A DNA stretch of 58,975 nt from CAZPUS01 sp964589825 (GCA_964589825.1 CAZPUS010000018.1:1-58975); one strand, 5' to 3'. Counted from the first letter of the stretch, positions 24,728 through 34,275 are shown. The notes: generated by a model not told the origin, from the sequence alone. Program-made: numbers and translations.

Positions 24728-25585
24728 TCAGGAGACTCTCTTTTTATATACCGGCCTTACCTTTCTTCCTTTTGGATAGGATCCGAGAAACCGGTAAAAA
24801 CTCGTTATTTCCTGCAGATGGCGAAGCGCATTTTTATGAGATGCATTTTTCATGCTTCCCTCGAAGTCAAGGTAAAAAAGATAATTGAAGCCTTTGCTGC
24901 CATAGGGCCTCGACTCGATTTTCAGCAGATTAATATCCCTGAGTGAAAAAACACTAAGACATTTGAATAATGCGCCTGGTATATTCCTTGTCGAAAACAC
25001 GATGGAATTGCGTACATCCTTGCCCTCGGGCATTTTTTTTTGTTTTTTGCCCTGGATAATGATAAAGCGGGTCATATTATGATGATTGTCTTCGATATTT
25101 TTTGCGAGGATAGTCATGTTGTAATCAATAGCGGCCTGCATGGATGCAATCGCCGCGGCATCGGTACGTTTCTCGAGCATGACCTTACGTACCGCTTTGG
25201 CGGAATTCGAGACGGGTTGCTGTTGCAGATCGGTATATCTATTAAAATATTTTCTGCATTGAAGAAAAATCTGGGGATGAGAATAAACAGTCGTAATCCG
25301 TTGCCTCGATACACCGGGACAGGCAAGGAGATAATGTGATATGTAAAGATAAATCTCCCCGCATACATATACCTCGTGTTCAAGAAGCATATCGTAATTT
25401 TGATGAATGCTTCCCGAGCGCGAGTTCTCTATAGGCACTATCCCGTATGCAGCTTTTCCTTTTTGAACCCGTAAGGCTATATCTGCGAAATCCTTCTGCG
25501 GGTCAGGTTCTATATCGTCGCCGAAAAATTCACACGCAGCGAGTTCGCTGAAAGAACCGCGTTCTCCGAGAAATGCAACTTTCAT
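24728..25585 (-). CDS. pheA: Prephenate dehydratase with ACT domain
   Basis: 285 aa monofunctional enzyme converting prephenate to phenylpyruvate in phenylalanine synthesis. The N-terminal VAFLGERGSFSELAACEFFG, GIVPIENSRSGSIHQNYDML and HNMTRFIII (the Thr-Arg-Phe catalytic motif) are diagnostic. The ACT domain from about residue 195 has NIPGALFKCLSVFSLRDINL and ESRP, which bind phenylalanine for feedback inhibition. No chorismate mutase domain is fused. It overlaps the NlpC gene by ATGA. Confidence 0.96.
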   Translation of the reverse strand: MKVAFLGERGSFSELAACEFFGDDIEPDPQKDFADIALRVQKGKAAYGIVPIENSRSGSIHQNYDMLLEHEVYVCGEIYLYISHYLLACPGVSRQRITTVYSHPQIFLQCRKYFNRYTDLQQQPVSNSAKAVRKVMLEKRTDAAAIASMQAAIDYNMTILAKNIEDNHHNMTRFIIIQGKKQKKMPEGKDVRNSIVFSTRNIPGALFKCLSVFSLRDINLLKIESRPYGSKGFNYLFYLDFEGSMKNASHKNALRHLQEITSFYRFLGSYPKGRKVRPVYKKRVS

Positions 25586-26148
25586 AACGAAATCCTTTTT
25601 ATGAAGACGAATCGGGAACTGTAATACTCCTCATCAAGAGAATTACAGGTTACTCCGCTGGAAAGAGATGCATGTACGAATGTTTTTTCACCAAGCATTA
25701 TCCCAACATGATTTATCCCCTTGAAATGGCGCGTGCGAAAAAAAACAAGGTCACCGCATCGGGCATTATGGCGTCCCGTTTTTCTTCCGACATGTCGCAA
25801 TTTGGACGTAGACCGGGCAAGCATTGTGTCTGCATACTGCGAATAGACGGCAACAACGAATCCTGAGCAATCCATTCCGCTGCGACTCATCCCCCCGCGA
25901 CGATACGGCACTCCAATATAACTCTGCACTATTCTCAGCAATTCCGGGTCGCAATCAGACCGATTCATTACTGCGTCCGGAATTTGTTCTCCTTTATATG
26001 CGTTTTCACCGGCCGCAGGTTCCTCCCGTCTTTGCCGGGAATGCCTCTCGTGAGTATCAGCACTGGTATAGCGAAGACTGGGGCTGCACCTCATAGTCAG
26101 ACTCAACAGACTACAGGCCGCCGCAACATAAACAACACATCGTACCAT
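25582..26148 (-). CDS. NlpC/P60 family peptidoglycan hydrolase, exported
   Basis: 188 aa. A hydrophobic N-terminus (MVRCVVYVAAACSLLSLTM) precedes C21; as a lipobox this is imperfect because Arg precedes the Cys. The C-terminal NlpC/P60 domain begins SYIGVPYRRGG and has the catalytic C94 (MDCSGF), H147 (NHVGIML) and H159 (FVHAS). Such enzymes cut gamma-D-Glu-diaminopimelate bonds or related amides in the cell envelope. CAGGA lies eight bases before the ATG. It is five bases downstream of gatA and overlaps pheA, so it is operonic. Confidence 0.93.
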   Translation of the reverse strand: MVRCVVYVAAACSLLSLTMRCSPSLRYTSADTHERHSRQRREEPAAGENAYKGEQIPDAVMNRSDCDPELLRIVQSYIGVPYRRGGMSRSGMDCSGFVVAVYSQYADTMLARSTSKLRHVGRKTGRHNARCGDLVFFRTRHFKGINHVGIMLGEKTFVHASLSSGVTCNSLDEEYYSSRFVFIKRISL

Positions 26149-26153
26149 ATTCG

Positions 26154-27596
26154 TTAATCCTGCGCCAGGACCTCTTCGAGGGCGGCGCCACAGCGTAGAA
26201 GCGTATGTTCATTCCACTTAGAGGCCATGAGTTGTGCCCCCACAGGGACTTCATCTATCGTACCGCAGGGCACACTCAGTGCCGGGATACCGGCGAGATT
26301 TGCAGATACGGTATAAATGTCGGTCAGATACATCTGCAGAGGATCCTCACATTTTTCGCCGAGCCTGAATGCCGGCGAAGGGGTAACCGGTGAAAGCAGC
26401 ACATCACATTCAGAAAAGGCTCGCTCGAAATCATTGCAAATCACTGTACGTACTTTTGCCGCTTTAAGATAATAGGCATCGTAATAACCGGCGCTAAGCA
26501 CATACGTTCCCAGCATTATGCGGCGTTTGACCTCGGCACCAAAGCCCTCACTGCGTGTGAGCTCGTACATTTGCCCGAGTGAATTGGCGTCATGGTTTCT
26601 GTAGCCGTATTTCACCCCGTCGTACCGTGCCAGATTGGAAGAGGCTTCTGCAGTACATATGATGTAATATGTAGCGAGCGCGTACTGCAGATTCGGCAGC
26701 GATATGTCGACGACTTTGGCTCCTTTATCCTCAAGTATCCTGCGGGCGTTATCGATAGCGTCTTTCATTTTCGAATCGAGCCCTTCTCCAAAATATTCGT
26801 TCGGAAGCCCTATGGTAAGGCCGTTAACATCTCCGTTATAAATTTCCTCCTTGTGCGTGAACTGCCGACGCGCGTTGGTCGAATCCCGTTCATCGGGCAC
26901 CGAAATAACCGAGAGCATTTCACCCGCATCCCTTACACACGTGGTTATCGGTCCGATCTGATCGAGTGAAGAGGCAAACGCAACCAGGCCATAACGCGAT
27001 ACCCGGCCGTATGTCGGCTTAAGCCCCACTACACCGCAGTGTGCACTCGGTTGACGGATCGATCCACCGGTATCGGATCCCAGGGAAACCGGAACCATAC
27101 GTGCGGCAACCGCTGCGGCACTCCCGCCGCTGGATCCACCCGGTATTCTCTCCTTGTCGTGCGGATTACGTACTGCGGAAAAAAAGGAGGTTTCGGTACT
27201 CGAGCCCATAGCGAATTCGTCTAGATTGTTTTTTCCCACAATAATGCCGCCGGCGTCTTCGATGGCTTCGACCACCGCCGCATCGTAAGGCGGCACAAAA
27301 TTTTCGAGCATATGCGAACCACAGGTTGTGGTTCTCTCTTTGGTACAGATGTTGTCCTTGATGCCTACCACCGTTCCAAGAAGAGGGAGCTTGCTTTTTT
27401 CTTCATCCGGACACCCGTCAAGTTCGCGTGCCCGTTTCAGCGCCGGCTGCCTGGTAAGAGAAATAAACGCGTTCACTTCGGGGTTGTGTGACTCAATCCT
27501 TTCAAAAGCAGCGGCAACCGCATCTTCACAGCGCAGCCCGCCCCGTAATACTGCATCTTTGCTATCGGCTATACAATGAGATGATCGATGTGACAT
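26154..27596 (-). CDS. gatA: Glutamyl-tRNA(Gln)/aspartyl-tRNA(Asn) amidotransferase subunit A
   Basis: 480 aa amidase that releases ammonia from glutamine for GatB, to convert mischarged Glu-tRNA(Gln) or Asp-tRNA(Asn). The amidase-signature triad is complete: K80 (VGIKDNI), S155 (GGSSGGS) and S179 (SDTGGSIRQPS). The C-terminal AGIPALSVPCG and PVGAQLMASKW are GatA-like rather than typical of other amidases. gatB and gatC are not in the window. It begins an apparent gatA-nlpC-pheA-binding-protein operon. Confidence 0.94.
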   Translation of the reverse strand: MSHRSSHCIADSKDAVLRGGLRCEDAVAAAFERIESHNPEVNAFISLTRQPALKRARELDGCPDEEKSKLPLLGTVVGIKDNICTKERTTTCGSHMLENFVPPYDAAVVEAIEDAGGIIVGKNNLDEFAMGSSTETSFFSAVRNPHDKERIPGGSSGGSAAAVAARMVPVSLGSDTGGSIRQPSAHCGVVGLKPTYGRVSRYGLVAFASSLDQIGPITTCVRDAGEMLSVISVPDERDSTNARRQFTHKEEIYNGDVNGLTIGLPNEYFGEGLDSKMKDAIDNARRILEDKGAKVVDISLPNLQYALATYYIICTAEASSNLARYDGVKYGYRNHDANSLGQMYELTRSEGFGAEVKRRIMLGTYVLSAGYYDAYYLKAAKVRTVICNDFERAFSECDVLLSPVTPSPAFRLGEKCEDPLQMYLTDIYTVSANLAGIPALSVPCGTIDEVPVGAQLMASKWNEHTLLRCGAALEEVLAQD

Positions 27597-27685
27597 AGGT
27601 CGAGGTCTCCTTCAGAACACTCCGGGGGCAATATATATGGTTACACGGTTTTTTGCAACAGGAAACAGCGTATCGGGATGTCGAA

Positions 27686-27979
27686 TTATTTATACCATCT
27701 AAAAAAATATAAACTTAAAAATATCCCGATAATGGAAAGAAAACTGAACTTCATCTGAATTCCGATCTGAAACTTGATTGCATTGAAATCAATGAGCAGT
27801 GGTTCGGGGTACCCGATACCGAAATTAATAAAATTGAAAGTAAAAAACGTCTTCACTACATTACTCTCTCCCCCGGGCAGCAATGAGATCAGAGAACTGA
27901 GATACGAACCGATCAATATGCCGACAATAACTACCAGAACCAGTGTGGTAAAATTTCTCTCTTTCAGTTGCCGAAGCAT
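27686..27979 (-). CDS. DUF4321 small membrane protein
   Basis: 97 aa from ATG 27979, with GGGAG upstream; an earlier in-frame start adds 15 unconserved residues. Two membrane helices: about 12-34 (TLVLVVIVGILIGSYLSSLISLL) and 72-93 (FSFLSIIGIFLSLYFF). Between them is FFTFNFINFGIGYPEPLLIDFNAIKFQIG. The pattern 'GSYL ... small loop ... second helix ending FRWY' is that of the DUF4321 family, whose function is not known. It lies 89 bases upstream of gatA on the same strand. Confidence 0.85.
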   Translation of the reverse strand: MLRQLKERNFTTLVLVVIVGILIGSYLSSLISLLPGGESNVVKTFFTFNFINFGIGYPEPLLIDFNAIKFQIGIQMKFSFLSIIGIFLSLYFFRWYK

Positions 27980-28040
27980 TCGAATTATTCTCCCTTGGTT
28001 GGTTGTGTGCCGCCAACCCTGCAAACGTTAAAACGATACA

Positions 28041-28097
28041 CCCAATCTGAGCGATTTAATTCACGCAATTTGTTTCCACCCGCAGTCCAGGCTCAAG
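28041..28097. repeat. Short (about 57 bp) derivative of the palindromic repeat
   Basis: CCCAATCTGAGCGATTTAAT at the left and GTCCAGGCTCAAGAT at the right, with CACGCAATTTGTTTCCACCCGCA between them. It resembles the two outer parts of the left arm joined to a right end. It lies between the DUF4321 and HtrA genes. Confidence 0.45.
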
Positions 28098-28111
28098 ATA
28101 AAAAATACATA

Positions 28112-29380
28112 TTACCCTTTATAACGTGAGAGTACGAGACGTGATTTTCTTTTATGTCCCTCTCTGATATAGAGAACCGGTATTGTATCGCCTACAAAAT
28201 AATTGACGAAAATTCCCTCGAGGTCCTTGCTTGAATAAATGGAACGCTTTCCCAGCTTTATTATAATATCGTTTCCGGTAAGTCCGGCTCTTTCGGCCGG
28301 GCTGTTATCTGCAACGGAAGTGATCACTACCCCGTCGGTTTTGCCGTAACCGAGTCTTAAAGAGGTCGCATTATCAAGTTCGCGCACAGAAATTCCGGTC
28401 CACACCGGTCGTCGTTCCCCGTACTTTTCAAGCTCCAGTATTACCCGTTTGGCATGATTGACAGGAATGGCGAATCCGATTCCCACCGCCCCTTCACGCG
28501 CCTCGTCTCCGGAATATATAAAGGTGTTTATGCCGATGAGCTCTCCCTTTGCATTCACCAGTGGTCCGCCCGAATTGCCGGGATTTATTGCTGCATCGGT
28601 CTGGATCATGTCCTGATAATACGATTCCTTGTTTTTGGAAAAATCACGCCCTGTTGCACTCACCACACCTACCGTTACACTGGGTTTTGCATCGTTGCTG
28701 AAAAAACCGAACGGGTTTCCTATTGCAATGACCCACTCTCCCATGTAGATGTCATCCGAATCCCCCATTTTTGCGGTCTGATATTCATCACCCGGTATAT
28801 CTATTAACGCAAGGTCGGTCAACGGGTCGCTTCCTATCACTTTTCCTTCCCGCTGACGTCCATCCGCAAGCGAAACATACAACCGTCGTGCAGATTTGAT
28901 TACATGATAATTGGTCAGTATCAGCCCGTCCTTTCTTACGATAATACCCGAACCGATGCTTTTAACTCGACGATATCTGGGCATCATGTGCGGAGAAAAA
29001 AACAGATCGAAAAACGACTCCCCTCTGAGATAATCCCCCCCTACTCTTTCGAGCTTGGTAACCACGATGCCAACAACGCACTGCTCGTTTTCCTCGGTCG
29101 CCTGTACAATGGCATTACGTCTTCCGAGAGTAAGCGACAGTTTCTCAGAATGCCCGTGCTGCTGTGTATCATAGGCCTTTTGTATTGGTTCTTCACCAGA
29201 TTCCCGCGAATCGTGTTTTGTAATATATGTATCGAACACAGGCCGTATGCACTGCGGATAAATATACCTGATAAACGCGGCCCCGAATATAAGACCCAGG
29301 GAGAGGCCGATCACCAGGACCAGCACATAAATCGATGCTTTTGCATGTTCATTCAGTAACATGTGACGGATATTCGACAT
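28112..29380 (-). CDS. Membrane-anchored HtrA/DegS-like serine protease with one PDZ domain
   Basis: 422 aa. An N-terminal membrane helix at about 16-38 anchors it to the inner membrane with the protease outside. The trypsin-like triad is H159 (LTNYHV), D189 (DLALID) and S270 (INPGNSGGPL). A single PDZ domain covers about 325-415. One PDZ plus a membrane anchor resembles DegS, which senses misfolded envelope proteins, but proteases of this form have varied roles. The start at 29380 overlaps the truA 3' end by 32 bases, suggesting translational coupling; a start six codons later also fits. Confidence 0.93.
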   Translation of the reverse strand: MSNIRHMLLNEHAKASIYVLVLVIGLSLGLIFGAAFIRYIYPQCIRPVFDTYITKHDSRESGEEPIQKAYDTQQHGHSEKLSLTLGRRNAIVQATEENEQCVVGIVVTKLERVGGDYLRGESFFDLFFSPHMMPRYRRVKSIGSGIIVRKDGLILTNYHVIKSARRLYVSLADGRQREGKVIGSDPLTDLALIDIPGDEYQTAKMGDSDDIYMGEWVIAIGNPFGFFSNDAKPSVTVGVVSATGRDFSKNKESYYQDMIQTDAAINPGNSGGPLVNAKGELIGINTFIYSGDEAREGAVGIGFAIPVNHAKRVILELEKYGERRPVWTGISVRELDNATSLRLGYGKTDGVVITSVADNSPAERAGLTGNDIIIKLGKRSIYSSKDLEGIFVNYFVGDTIPVLYIREGHKRKSRLVLSRYKG

Positions 29381-30095
29381 TGTTCAATATCAATCCTTTT
29401 GCTGGTGCGGTATTGCCGGCTTTCATACGAGTCCTGTTGCAAAGTACCGAATCGATATCCGAAGAAAGTCTGCCTCTCGCGATATCGATCACCGTCCCGA
29501 CAATCGTGCGCACCATTTTATATAAAAAACGGTTCGCTGCTACTGAAAATATATACAAATCGTCACGCCGTGTCAGAGAAGCCTCGTATATAGTGCATAT
29601 TTTGTTTTCTGTTTCCGAACCTGCGGCACAAAATGCTCCGAAGTCATGTGTCCCCACTAACCTGTGTATCATATCATCAGCCATTTTCCAGTCCACTATG
29701 TATGGCACATGCCAGACAGTATCCGAAAAAAGAGGTCGCGGGCGCAAAGAACAACGATATTCATACTCTCTTCTGTATGCGCTGTAGCGTGCATGAAACG
29801 AATCCGGAACACGCCGCATATCGTAAATAGCGATCCCGGACCCTGCAAGGGCGGTTACCGATTTCACGCATTTATTGATATCGTCTATTTCTTTGTCTAT
29901 ATCGACATGAGCTGCTTGTGCCAGCGCATGGACACCTGCATCGGTACGTCCTGCGCCCGTTACTGTTCCTGCGTTCGGGAAAATCGTACTGAACGCATGC
30001 TGAAGCCTTCCCTGTACCGTAATGCTATCGGGCTGTATCTGCCAGCCGGCAAAACCGCTTCCGTTATATTCAATACGAAACATATATCGTGGCAT
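29349..30095 (-). CDS. truA: tRNA pseudouridine(38-40) synthase TruA
   Basis: 248 aa. The start is ATG 30095 (MPRYMFRIEYNGSGFAGWQIQ) with GAAG eight bases upstream; a GTG seven codons earlier is less likely. The catalytic aspartate is in AGRTDAGVHALAQ. Also typical are FHARYSAYRREYEYR and FLYKMVRTIVGTVI. It modifies positions 38-40 of the tRNA anticodon arm. It lies 13 bases downstream of holA and overlaps the protease gene. Confidence 0.95.
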   Translation of the reverse strand: MPRYMFRIEYNGSGFAGWQIQPDSITVQGRLQHAFSTIFPNAGTVTGAGRTDAGVHALAQAAHVDIDKEIDDINKCVKSVTALAGSGIAIYDMRRVPDSFHARYSAYRREYEYRCSLRPRPLFSDTVWHVPYIVDWKMADDMIHRLVGTHDFGAFCAAGSETENKICTIYEASLTRRDDLYIFSVAANRFLYKMVRTIVGTVIDIARGRLSSDIDSVLCNRTRMKAGNTAPAKGLILNNVEYPSHVTE

Positions 30096-30108
30096 TGTAC
30101 GTACTTCG

Positions 30109-31266
30109 CTATACACGAGCGGAGAGAATCCCTTTATCCTGTGCAGCTTCGTTTACATTTGATACGTGCAGAATAGAATAGCACAACAGCTGGAGTTCTT
30201 CTTTAGCTGCACGCGATGCGCCGGTTTTTACCGCCACGTCCCAGGAGCACAAACAGGTAAATATCTTTTCGTATTCCTCCATTGAATATGAAAAGGCCTG
30301 CGACACGATCCCCGATTTTATCACCGCGGGATATACTCTTTTCTTTTGTGCTTTCGTTAAAATCCCTGCAGCAATTCCTACCCGCAAACCGGCTTCGTTT
30401 TGTTTGGCGTAACTCGATTTACGCGTAAGAGCCCTGATGTCCTCCTTATGGGATCTGCCGAAAAGTCTGATTCGAAACAGCTGCCAGAAATGCCGATACA
30501 ATGCGCTTACGATCATAGGCCCATAAAAAGTATGGTGAAAAAGAGAGTCGATTATTTTGAATGTACGTGGTGCATCACGAGTTCCGAGTGCGTGTGCAAG
30601 TTCGTATCCCGATGCGCTGCGGGATGCATCGACTGCCTTTCTAATCGCTTCGGTAGTAATCTCCTCCCCGTGCGGCAATGCAATGTCTATTTTTTCCAGT
30701 TCAGAGTTCAGTGTGCCAAGTTCGGTCCCCACAAGATCGACGAGCAGCGCAGCATCGGCGGGCGCTATTTTCCGGCCGTATATCTGGGAAGCAATCGTGG
30801 TAATCCACTCAGGCAGCTGGTATTCTCTCGGCTTTTCATAGCTATAGACACGGTATCGTTGAGCATCCGAATTCTGCATACGACGGAGGCGTGTCCACCA
30901 TTCTTCCAATTCTGTTTTGTTTTTTCTTTTTCGCTGGTTTTTTACGTCATCCGAACCGATTTCAAGAAGCACACAGGAATCAGACATTGACGTATCGAGC
31001 AGCCAATGCAGTGTTTGTACGTGTTGGGTAAAAAAAACCATTGAGTGACGAATAATGAATACCCGAAAGCTTGAAAAAAGCGACCCGGTAACCATGCGCG
31101 CGGTAAATGCGGAGAAATCCTCCCTGGTTTCGTCAAAAATCTCCCATGAGACAGTATCACCATGCACGTGTCGTATCCGCTTAAAGAGGTCGGCTTTTTC
31201 CTGCTCGAGCCGAACCGAATCACTTCCGGTAAACACCGCAATGCCGGGTAGAGTGGATGTGGTCAT
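30109..31266 (-). CDS. holA: DNA polymerase III delta subunit (clamp-loader HolA)
   Basis: 385 aa. Residues 9-130 correspond to the delta N-terminal domain (PGIAVFTGSDSVRLEQEKADLF). LLEIGSDDVKNQRKRKNK and the later GTELGTLNSELEKIDIALP and DASRSASGYELAHALG are the usual order of delta landmarks. The C-terminal third contains DSLFHHTFYGPMIVSALYRHFWQLFRI, typical of the collar domain. Delta opens the sliding clamp at the replication fork. It starts the holA-truA-protease series; a full repeat lies in its upstream region. Confidence 0.88.
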   Translation of the reverse strand: MTTSTLPGIAVFTGSDSVRLEQEKADLFKRIRHVHGDTVSWEIFDETREDFSAFTARMVTGSLFSSFRVFIIRHSMVFFTQHVQTLHWLLDTSMSDSCVLLEIGSDDVKNQRKRKNKTELEEWWTRLRRMQNSDAQRYRVYSYEKPREYQLPEWITTIASQIYGRKIAPADAALLVDLVGTELGTLNSELEKIDIALPHGEEITTEAIRKAVDASRSASGYELAHALGTRDAPRTFKIIDSLFHHTFYGPMIVSALYRHFWQLFRIRLFGRSHKEDIRALTRKSSYAKQNEAGLRVGIAAGILTKAQKKRVYPAVIKSGIVSQAFSYSMEEYEKIFTCLCSWDVAVKTGASRAAKEELQLLCYSILHVSNVNEAAQDKGILSARV

Positions 31267-31299
31267 TCTTTTGCGACACCTCTTTTTATGCGTCTATAA

Positions 31300-31462
31300 A
31301 ACCTGAATCGAGCGGTTGTTTTATTGACAGCTGCGGTGAGCCGTGCTGCTTTTGCGTTCTTAAAAACAACGGGGTAACCTTGTTGGCTGTCTCATGATTT
31401 TTAAGAAGACACGTGTAGTGCGGATTGCAACATATTTCTCGAAAAAACCGCTCAATTTAGGG
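31300..31462 (+). repeat. Full copy of the palindromic repeat
   Basis: The ends AACCTGAATCGAGCGGTTG and AACCGCTCAATTTAGG are inverted repeats 163 bp apart. The centre is TAACCTTGTTGGCTG, flanked by AAAACAACGGGG and TCTCATGATTTTTAAG. The right arm holds GTGCGGATTGCAACA. It lies between the waaA remnant and holA, 34 bases upstream of the holA start. Confidence 0.9.
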
Positions 31463-31520
31463 AAAAATAACTCGCTGTTCATAATTCGACATTTTTAAAC
31501 CGTAATGCCGTATTACCGGT

Positions 31521-32807
31521 TTATGGAAGGAACGATTCGTAATTATGGTTTCTCTTTTCCAGCTTTTGTGCCAATGCGTTCCGGGAGTCTTTGAATGGTT
31601 CCATACCCTCCGAACGCAAATAGTCTATCGTTGCGCCTAAATTTGCTGCATCACTGACTTCAAAACCCACTCCAGCATCGATCAGCGCCCTGCAGCTTTC
31701 CTGCTGAGTAAAATAATTGGGACCGAACACTACCGGAACACCATAAACGGCAGATACCCACACATATTCTCATCCAACATTTACTAATGAACATCCGACT
31801 ACTGCTATATAACATAGTGAATAGATTGATTAACAAACTCCCATGTTCGAGATTGTACATACGTTCCACTGTGTATCGATCGACATTTCTTCGCAGAATA
31901 GGGCCTCAGGACCGACCTCTTTTGCTATACGGCTTGCAGCTGAGATATGCCGGGGTATTATAAGGCATTTACACTGCATACCCTTGTGAGAAAGCTGTTG
32001 CAGGGCGTTGCTTACTACTGTCGCTTCACCGGGATGCAAACAACCGGCAGTGATAAGATATTCTTCTTCTCCTATATTCATGTTCACTCTCAAGGCGTTC
32101 TTTCTATCCCCCGATAGTGGCCGTATCTCCTGCAATGCTTTGAGATTTCCGGATACACGAAGATGAGCACCGTTGACTCCTGATGCTTTAAAACGAGTTG
32201 CATATTGATACGTCTGTGCGAGCACCGGATCCAGATAAGAAAAAAGCGGACGGAAAATAATACCGAACAGCCTATACACACGGCAGGAGTTTTTTTCCAT
32301 ACGCGCATTAACGACCCCGACCGGAACGCCAAATCTCGCACAAGTCCACAATAGACAGGGCCAGAGTTCAAGCTCCACGAGCCATACACGAATCACCCTG
32401 TAGCTGGAGAGGATATACGAGATTCGTGAAATGGTATCGAGCGGAAAAATGCGGACCGATACTATTTCCGAATCGAATTCCAGCTCCTTTGACATAAAGG
32501 TATAACCTGCATCGGTTGTTGCAGTGACGATGTATCTTGAATCCGGGTATTTACGTGAATGGAGACGAATAAATCGCAATGCGACTTTTGCTTCACCGAG
32601 CGAAGCAGCATGTATCCATATCGAAGAGACAGGTGGATTGTGTTCAGGATGTTCTTTGGGCGTAAGGGCGATTTTTACCCGGCTGGAAATATGCCACCTG
32701 CGGGAAGCCTTCCTCGCCGCTCTTTCCACAAGCAAAGCAAAAAATCCTCCCAGATGAGCTGCGATACTGTAAACCCGAATAAAAAAGGAAAGTAAAAAAG
32801 ACGACAT
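31521..32807 (-). pseudogene. waaA: 3-deoxy-D-manno-octulosonate (Kdo) transferase with two in-frame stops
   Basis: A 429-codon frame, the normal length for WaaA/KdtA, which adds Kdo to lipid A in the inner membrane. The N-terminal half is intact: membrane helix, IWIHAASLGEAKVA, VTATTDAGY, FPLDT, LVELELWPCLLW. The frame is then broken by TAA (31830-31832, codon 326) and TGA (31770-31772, codon 346). Reading through gives NMGVC*SIYSLCYIAVVG, then CSLVNVG*EYVWVSAVYG. So the conserved GGHN motif is also lost, while the rest (VYGVPVVFGPNYF) is well preserved. There is no frameshift. Expect a truncated inactive product unless the base calls are wrong. It begins one base after the GGDEF gene's stop. 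Confidence 0.85.
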
Positions 32808-32808
32808 G

Positions 32809-34275
32809 TTATTGTGCTACCGTTACTCTGTTTTTCCCCTCATGTTTCGAGGTATACAGGGCACCGTCGACCTGTGAAATCAATTCGTCATCCCGACGTG
32901 GAGTATCTCCGTTGTAACGCGCCACTCCAATACTTGCCGTATAGTTCACCTTCAGATCCTCAGCGCAATATTCAGCTTCTTCAATCAATACCCGCAGACG
33001 CTGTGCAAATATTTGTGCTCCGTGCAAATCGGTGTCAGGAAGAAGAATGACGAATTCCTCTCCACCGTACCGTGCAAAAAGATCGCTCTTTCTCATGGTG
33101 CGCTGTACAGTGTTGCATAAATGCTTTATCACTTCATTGCCCACCGGATGCCCGTGAGTATCGTTTATTTTTTTAAAATCGTCTATATCGATCATAATAA
33201 CCGAAAAAATCCCCCTGCATCTGTTTGCACGGGCGATCTCCCGAGAAAGTGTGTCCGCAAAAAGACGATAGTTGGCTATGCCGGTAAGGGCATCTGTTTT
33301 TGCCTGCAGTTGCGCATACACATCTGTATACGCATGGTGCATAATCGAAGATATTACCGATGTGTACACATGGAGGAAATAATACTCATGGCTGTCCCTG
33401 GTCAGTTGCTTCGGAAGAAAAAGCACCAGGCTGCCCAGATCTTTTCCGCCGGTTGTAAGCGGGATACAGAGACAATGCGCATCGGTGGTGTCCTTGCCGC
33501 CGTTTCCGCCATAGGGGGGAAAGACACTGATAGAAACCGTTTTTTCTTCTATCTCCTTTTTGCTAAACGGCCCGAAAATCTCTTTAGAAAACGTGTTCAG
33601 TTTTTCTCTGACCTGCTCCTGAGTCACTTCTTTGCCATATGGCATGGCAAACACCTCGGAAAACTGGAGAAATTGAATGCAAAGCATCGAGAGCGCACTC
33701 GACATACGCCGGGTAACATCCTCGAGGACAATTTGTATAAGTTCGGGAAGATCAAGCGAAATGAGCAATTTCCTTGACAGGCTGTAAAGAGATGTGATAT
33801 CGTTTATATGTGTTTGCACCTCGGGTGAAACACGACTCGATTCGTTGATCGATTGTATACTCTGCAGATGAAATGCACGATTTGCAACACAGCGTTCGAG
33901 CTGACGATAAAAATCATCGAGTGTTATCGGCTTGATCAGGTAGGAAGACGCACCGTGATTGATCGCCCACGATGCCGAATCAACCGAACCATAACCGGTG
34001 ACAATAATCACCTCACAGTATTCGTCTTTTTTCTTTGCATAACTGAGCACGTCTACACCCGACATATCAGGCAGTTTCAGATCGATAACGTATATATCAT
34101 AGTGTCTCTTATCGATTAAATCACAGGCGTCACTACCGTTATGAATAATCGAAACATCGTATTGATCCACCAGCGATTCCTTAAGCAACTCACACATAGC
34201 CCGTTCATCATCTACGATGAGAACGCAAAAGGAGCTCTCTTCTTTTTTATTCATTGATTCAGCGGAATATGACAT
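32809..34275 (-). CDS. Response regulator with GAF-like and GGDEF (diguanylate cyclase) domains
   Basis: 488 aa cytoplasmic signalling protein. Receiver domain 15-130 with phospho-acceptor D65 (VIDLKLPD), T93 and K115. A GAF-like region covers about 160-310, with coiled linkers. The GGDEF domain runs from about 325 and has GGEEF at 404-408, the active form. The RxxD inhibitory site is present (R395-D398, five residues before GGEEF), so product inhibition is expected. It makes cyclic di-GMP on phosphorylation. The start is ATG 34275 or ATG 34254 (MNKKEE); neither has a clear ribosome site. No cognate kinase gene is adjacent. waaA follows directly. Confidence 0.94.
   Translation of the reverse strand: MSYSAESMNKKEESSFCVLIVDDERAMCELLKESLVDQYDVSIIHNGSDACDLIDKRHYDIYVIDLKLPDMSGVDVLSYAKKKDEYCEVIIVTGYGSVDSASWAINHGASSYLIKPITLDDFYRQLERCVANRAFHLQSIQSINESSRVSPEVQTHINDITSLYSLSRKLLISLDLPELIQIVLEDVTRRMSSALSMLCIQFLQFSEVFAMPYGKEVTQEQVREKLNTFSKEIFGPFSKKEIEEKTVSISVFPPYGGNGGKDTTDAHCLCIPLTTGGKDLGSLVLFLPKQLTRDSHEYYFLHVYTSVISSIMHHAYTDVYAQLQAKTDALTGIANYRLFADTLSREIARANRCRGIFSVIMIDIDDFKKINDTHGHPVGNEVIKHLCNTVQRTMRKSDLFARYGGEEFVILLPDTDLHGAQIFAQRLRVLIEEAEYCAEDLKVNYTASIGVARYNGDTPRRDDELISQVDGALYTSKHEGKNRVTVAQ

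Noticed and set aside
24723..24750. Hairpin CCTGA/TCAGG followed by T's near the pheA 3' end
   Set aside because: The T-run is on the plus strand but both adjoining genes are on the minus strand, and the T's are in pheA coding sequence.
31763..31850. Frameshift in waaA
   Set aside because: Careful reading shows that the upstream and downstream parts are in the same frame; the breaks are two nonsense codons, not indels.
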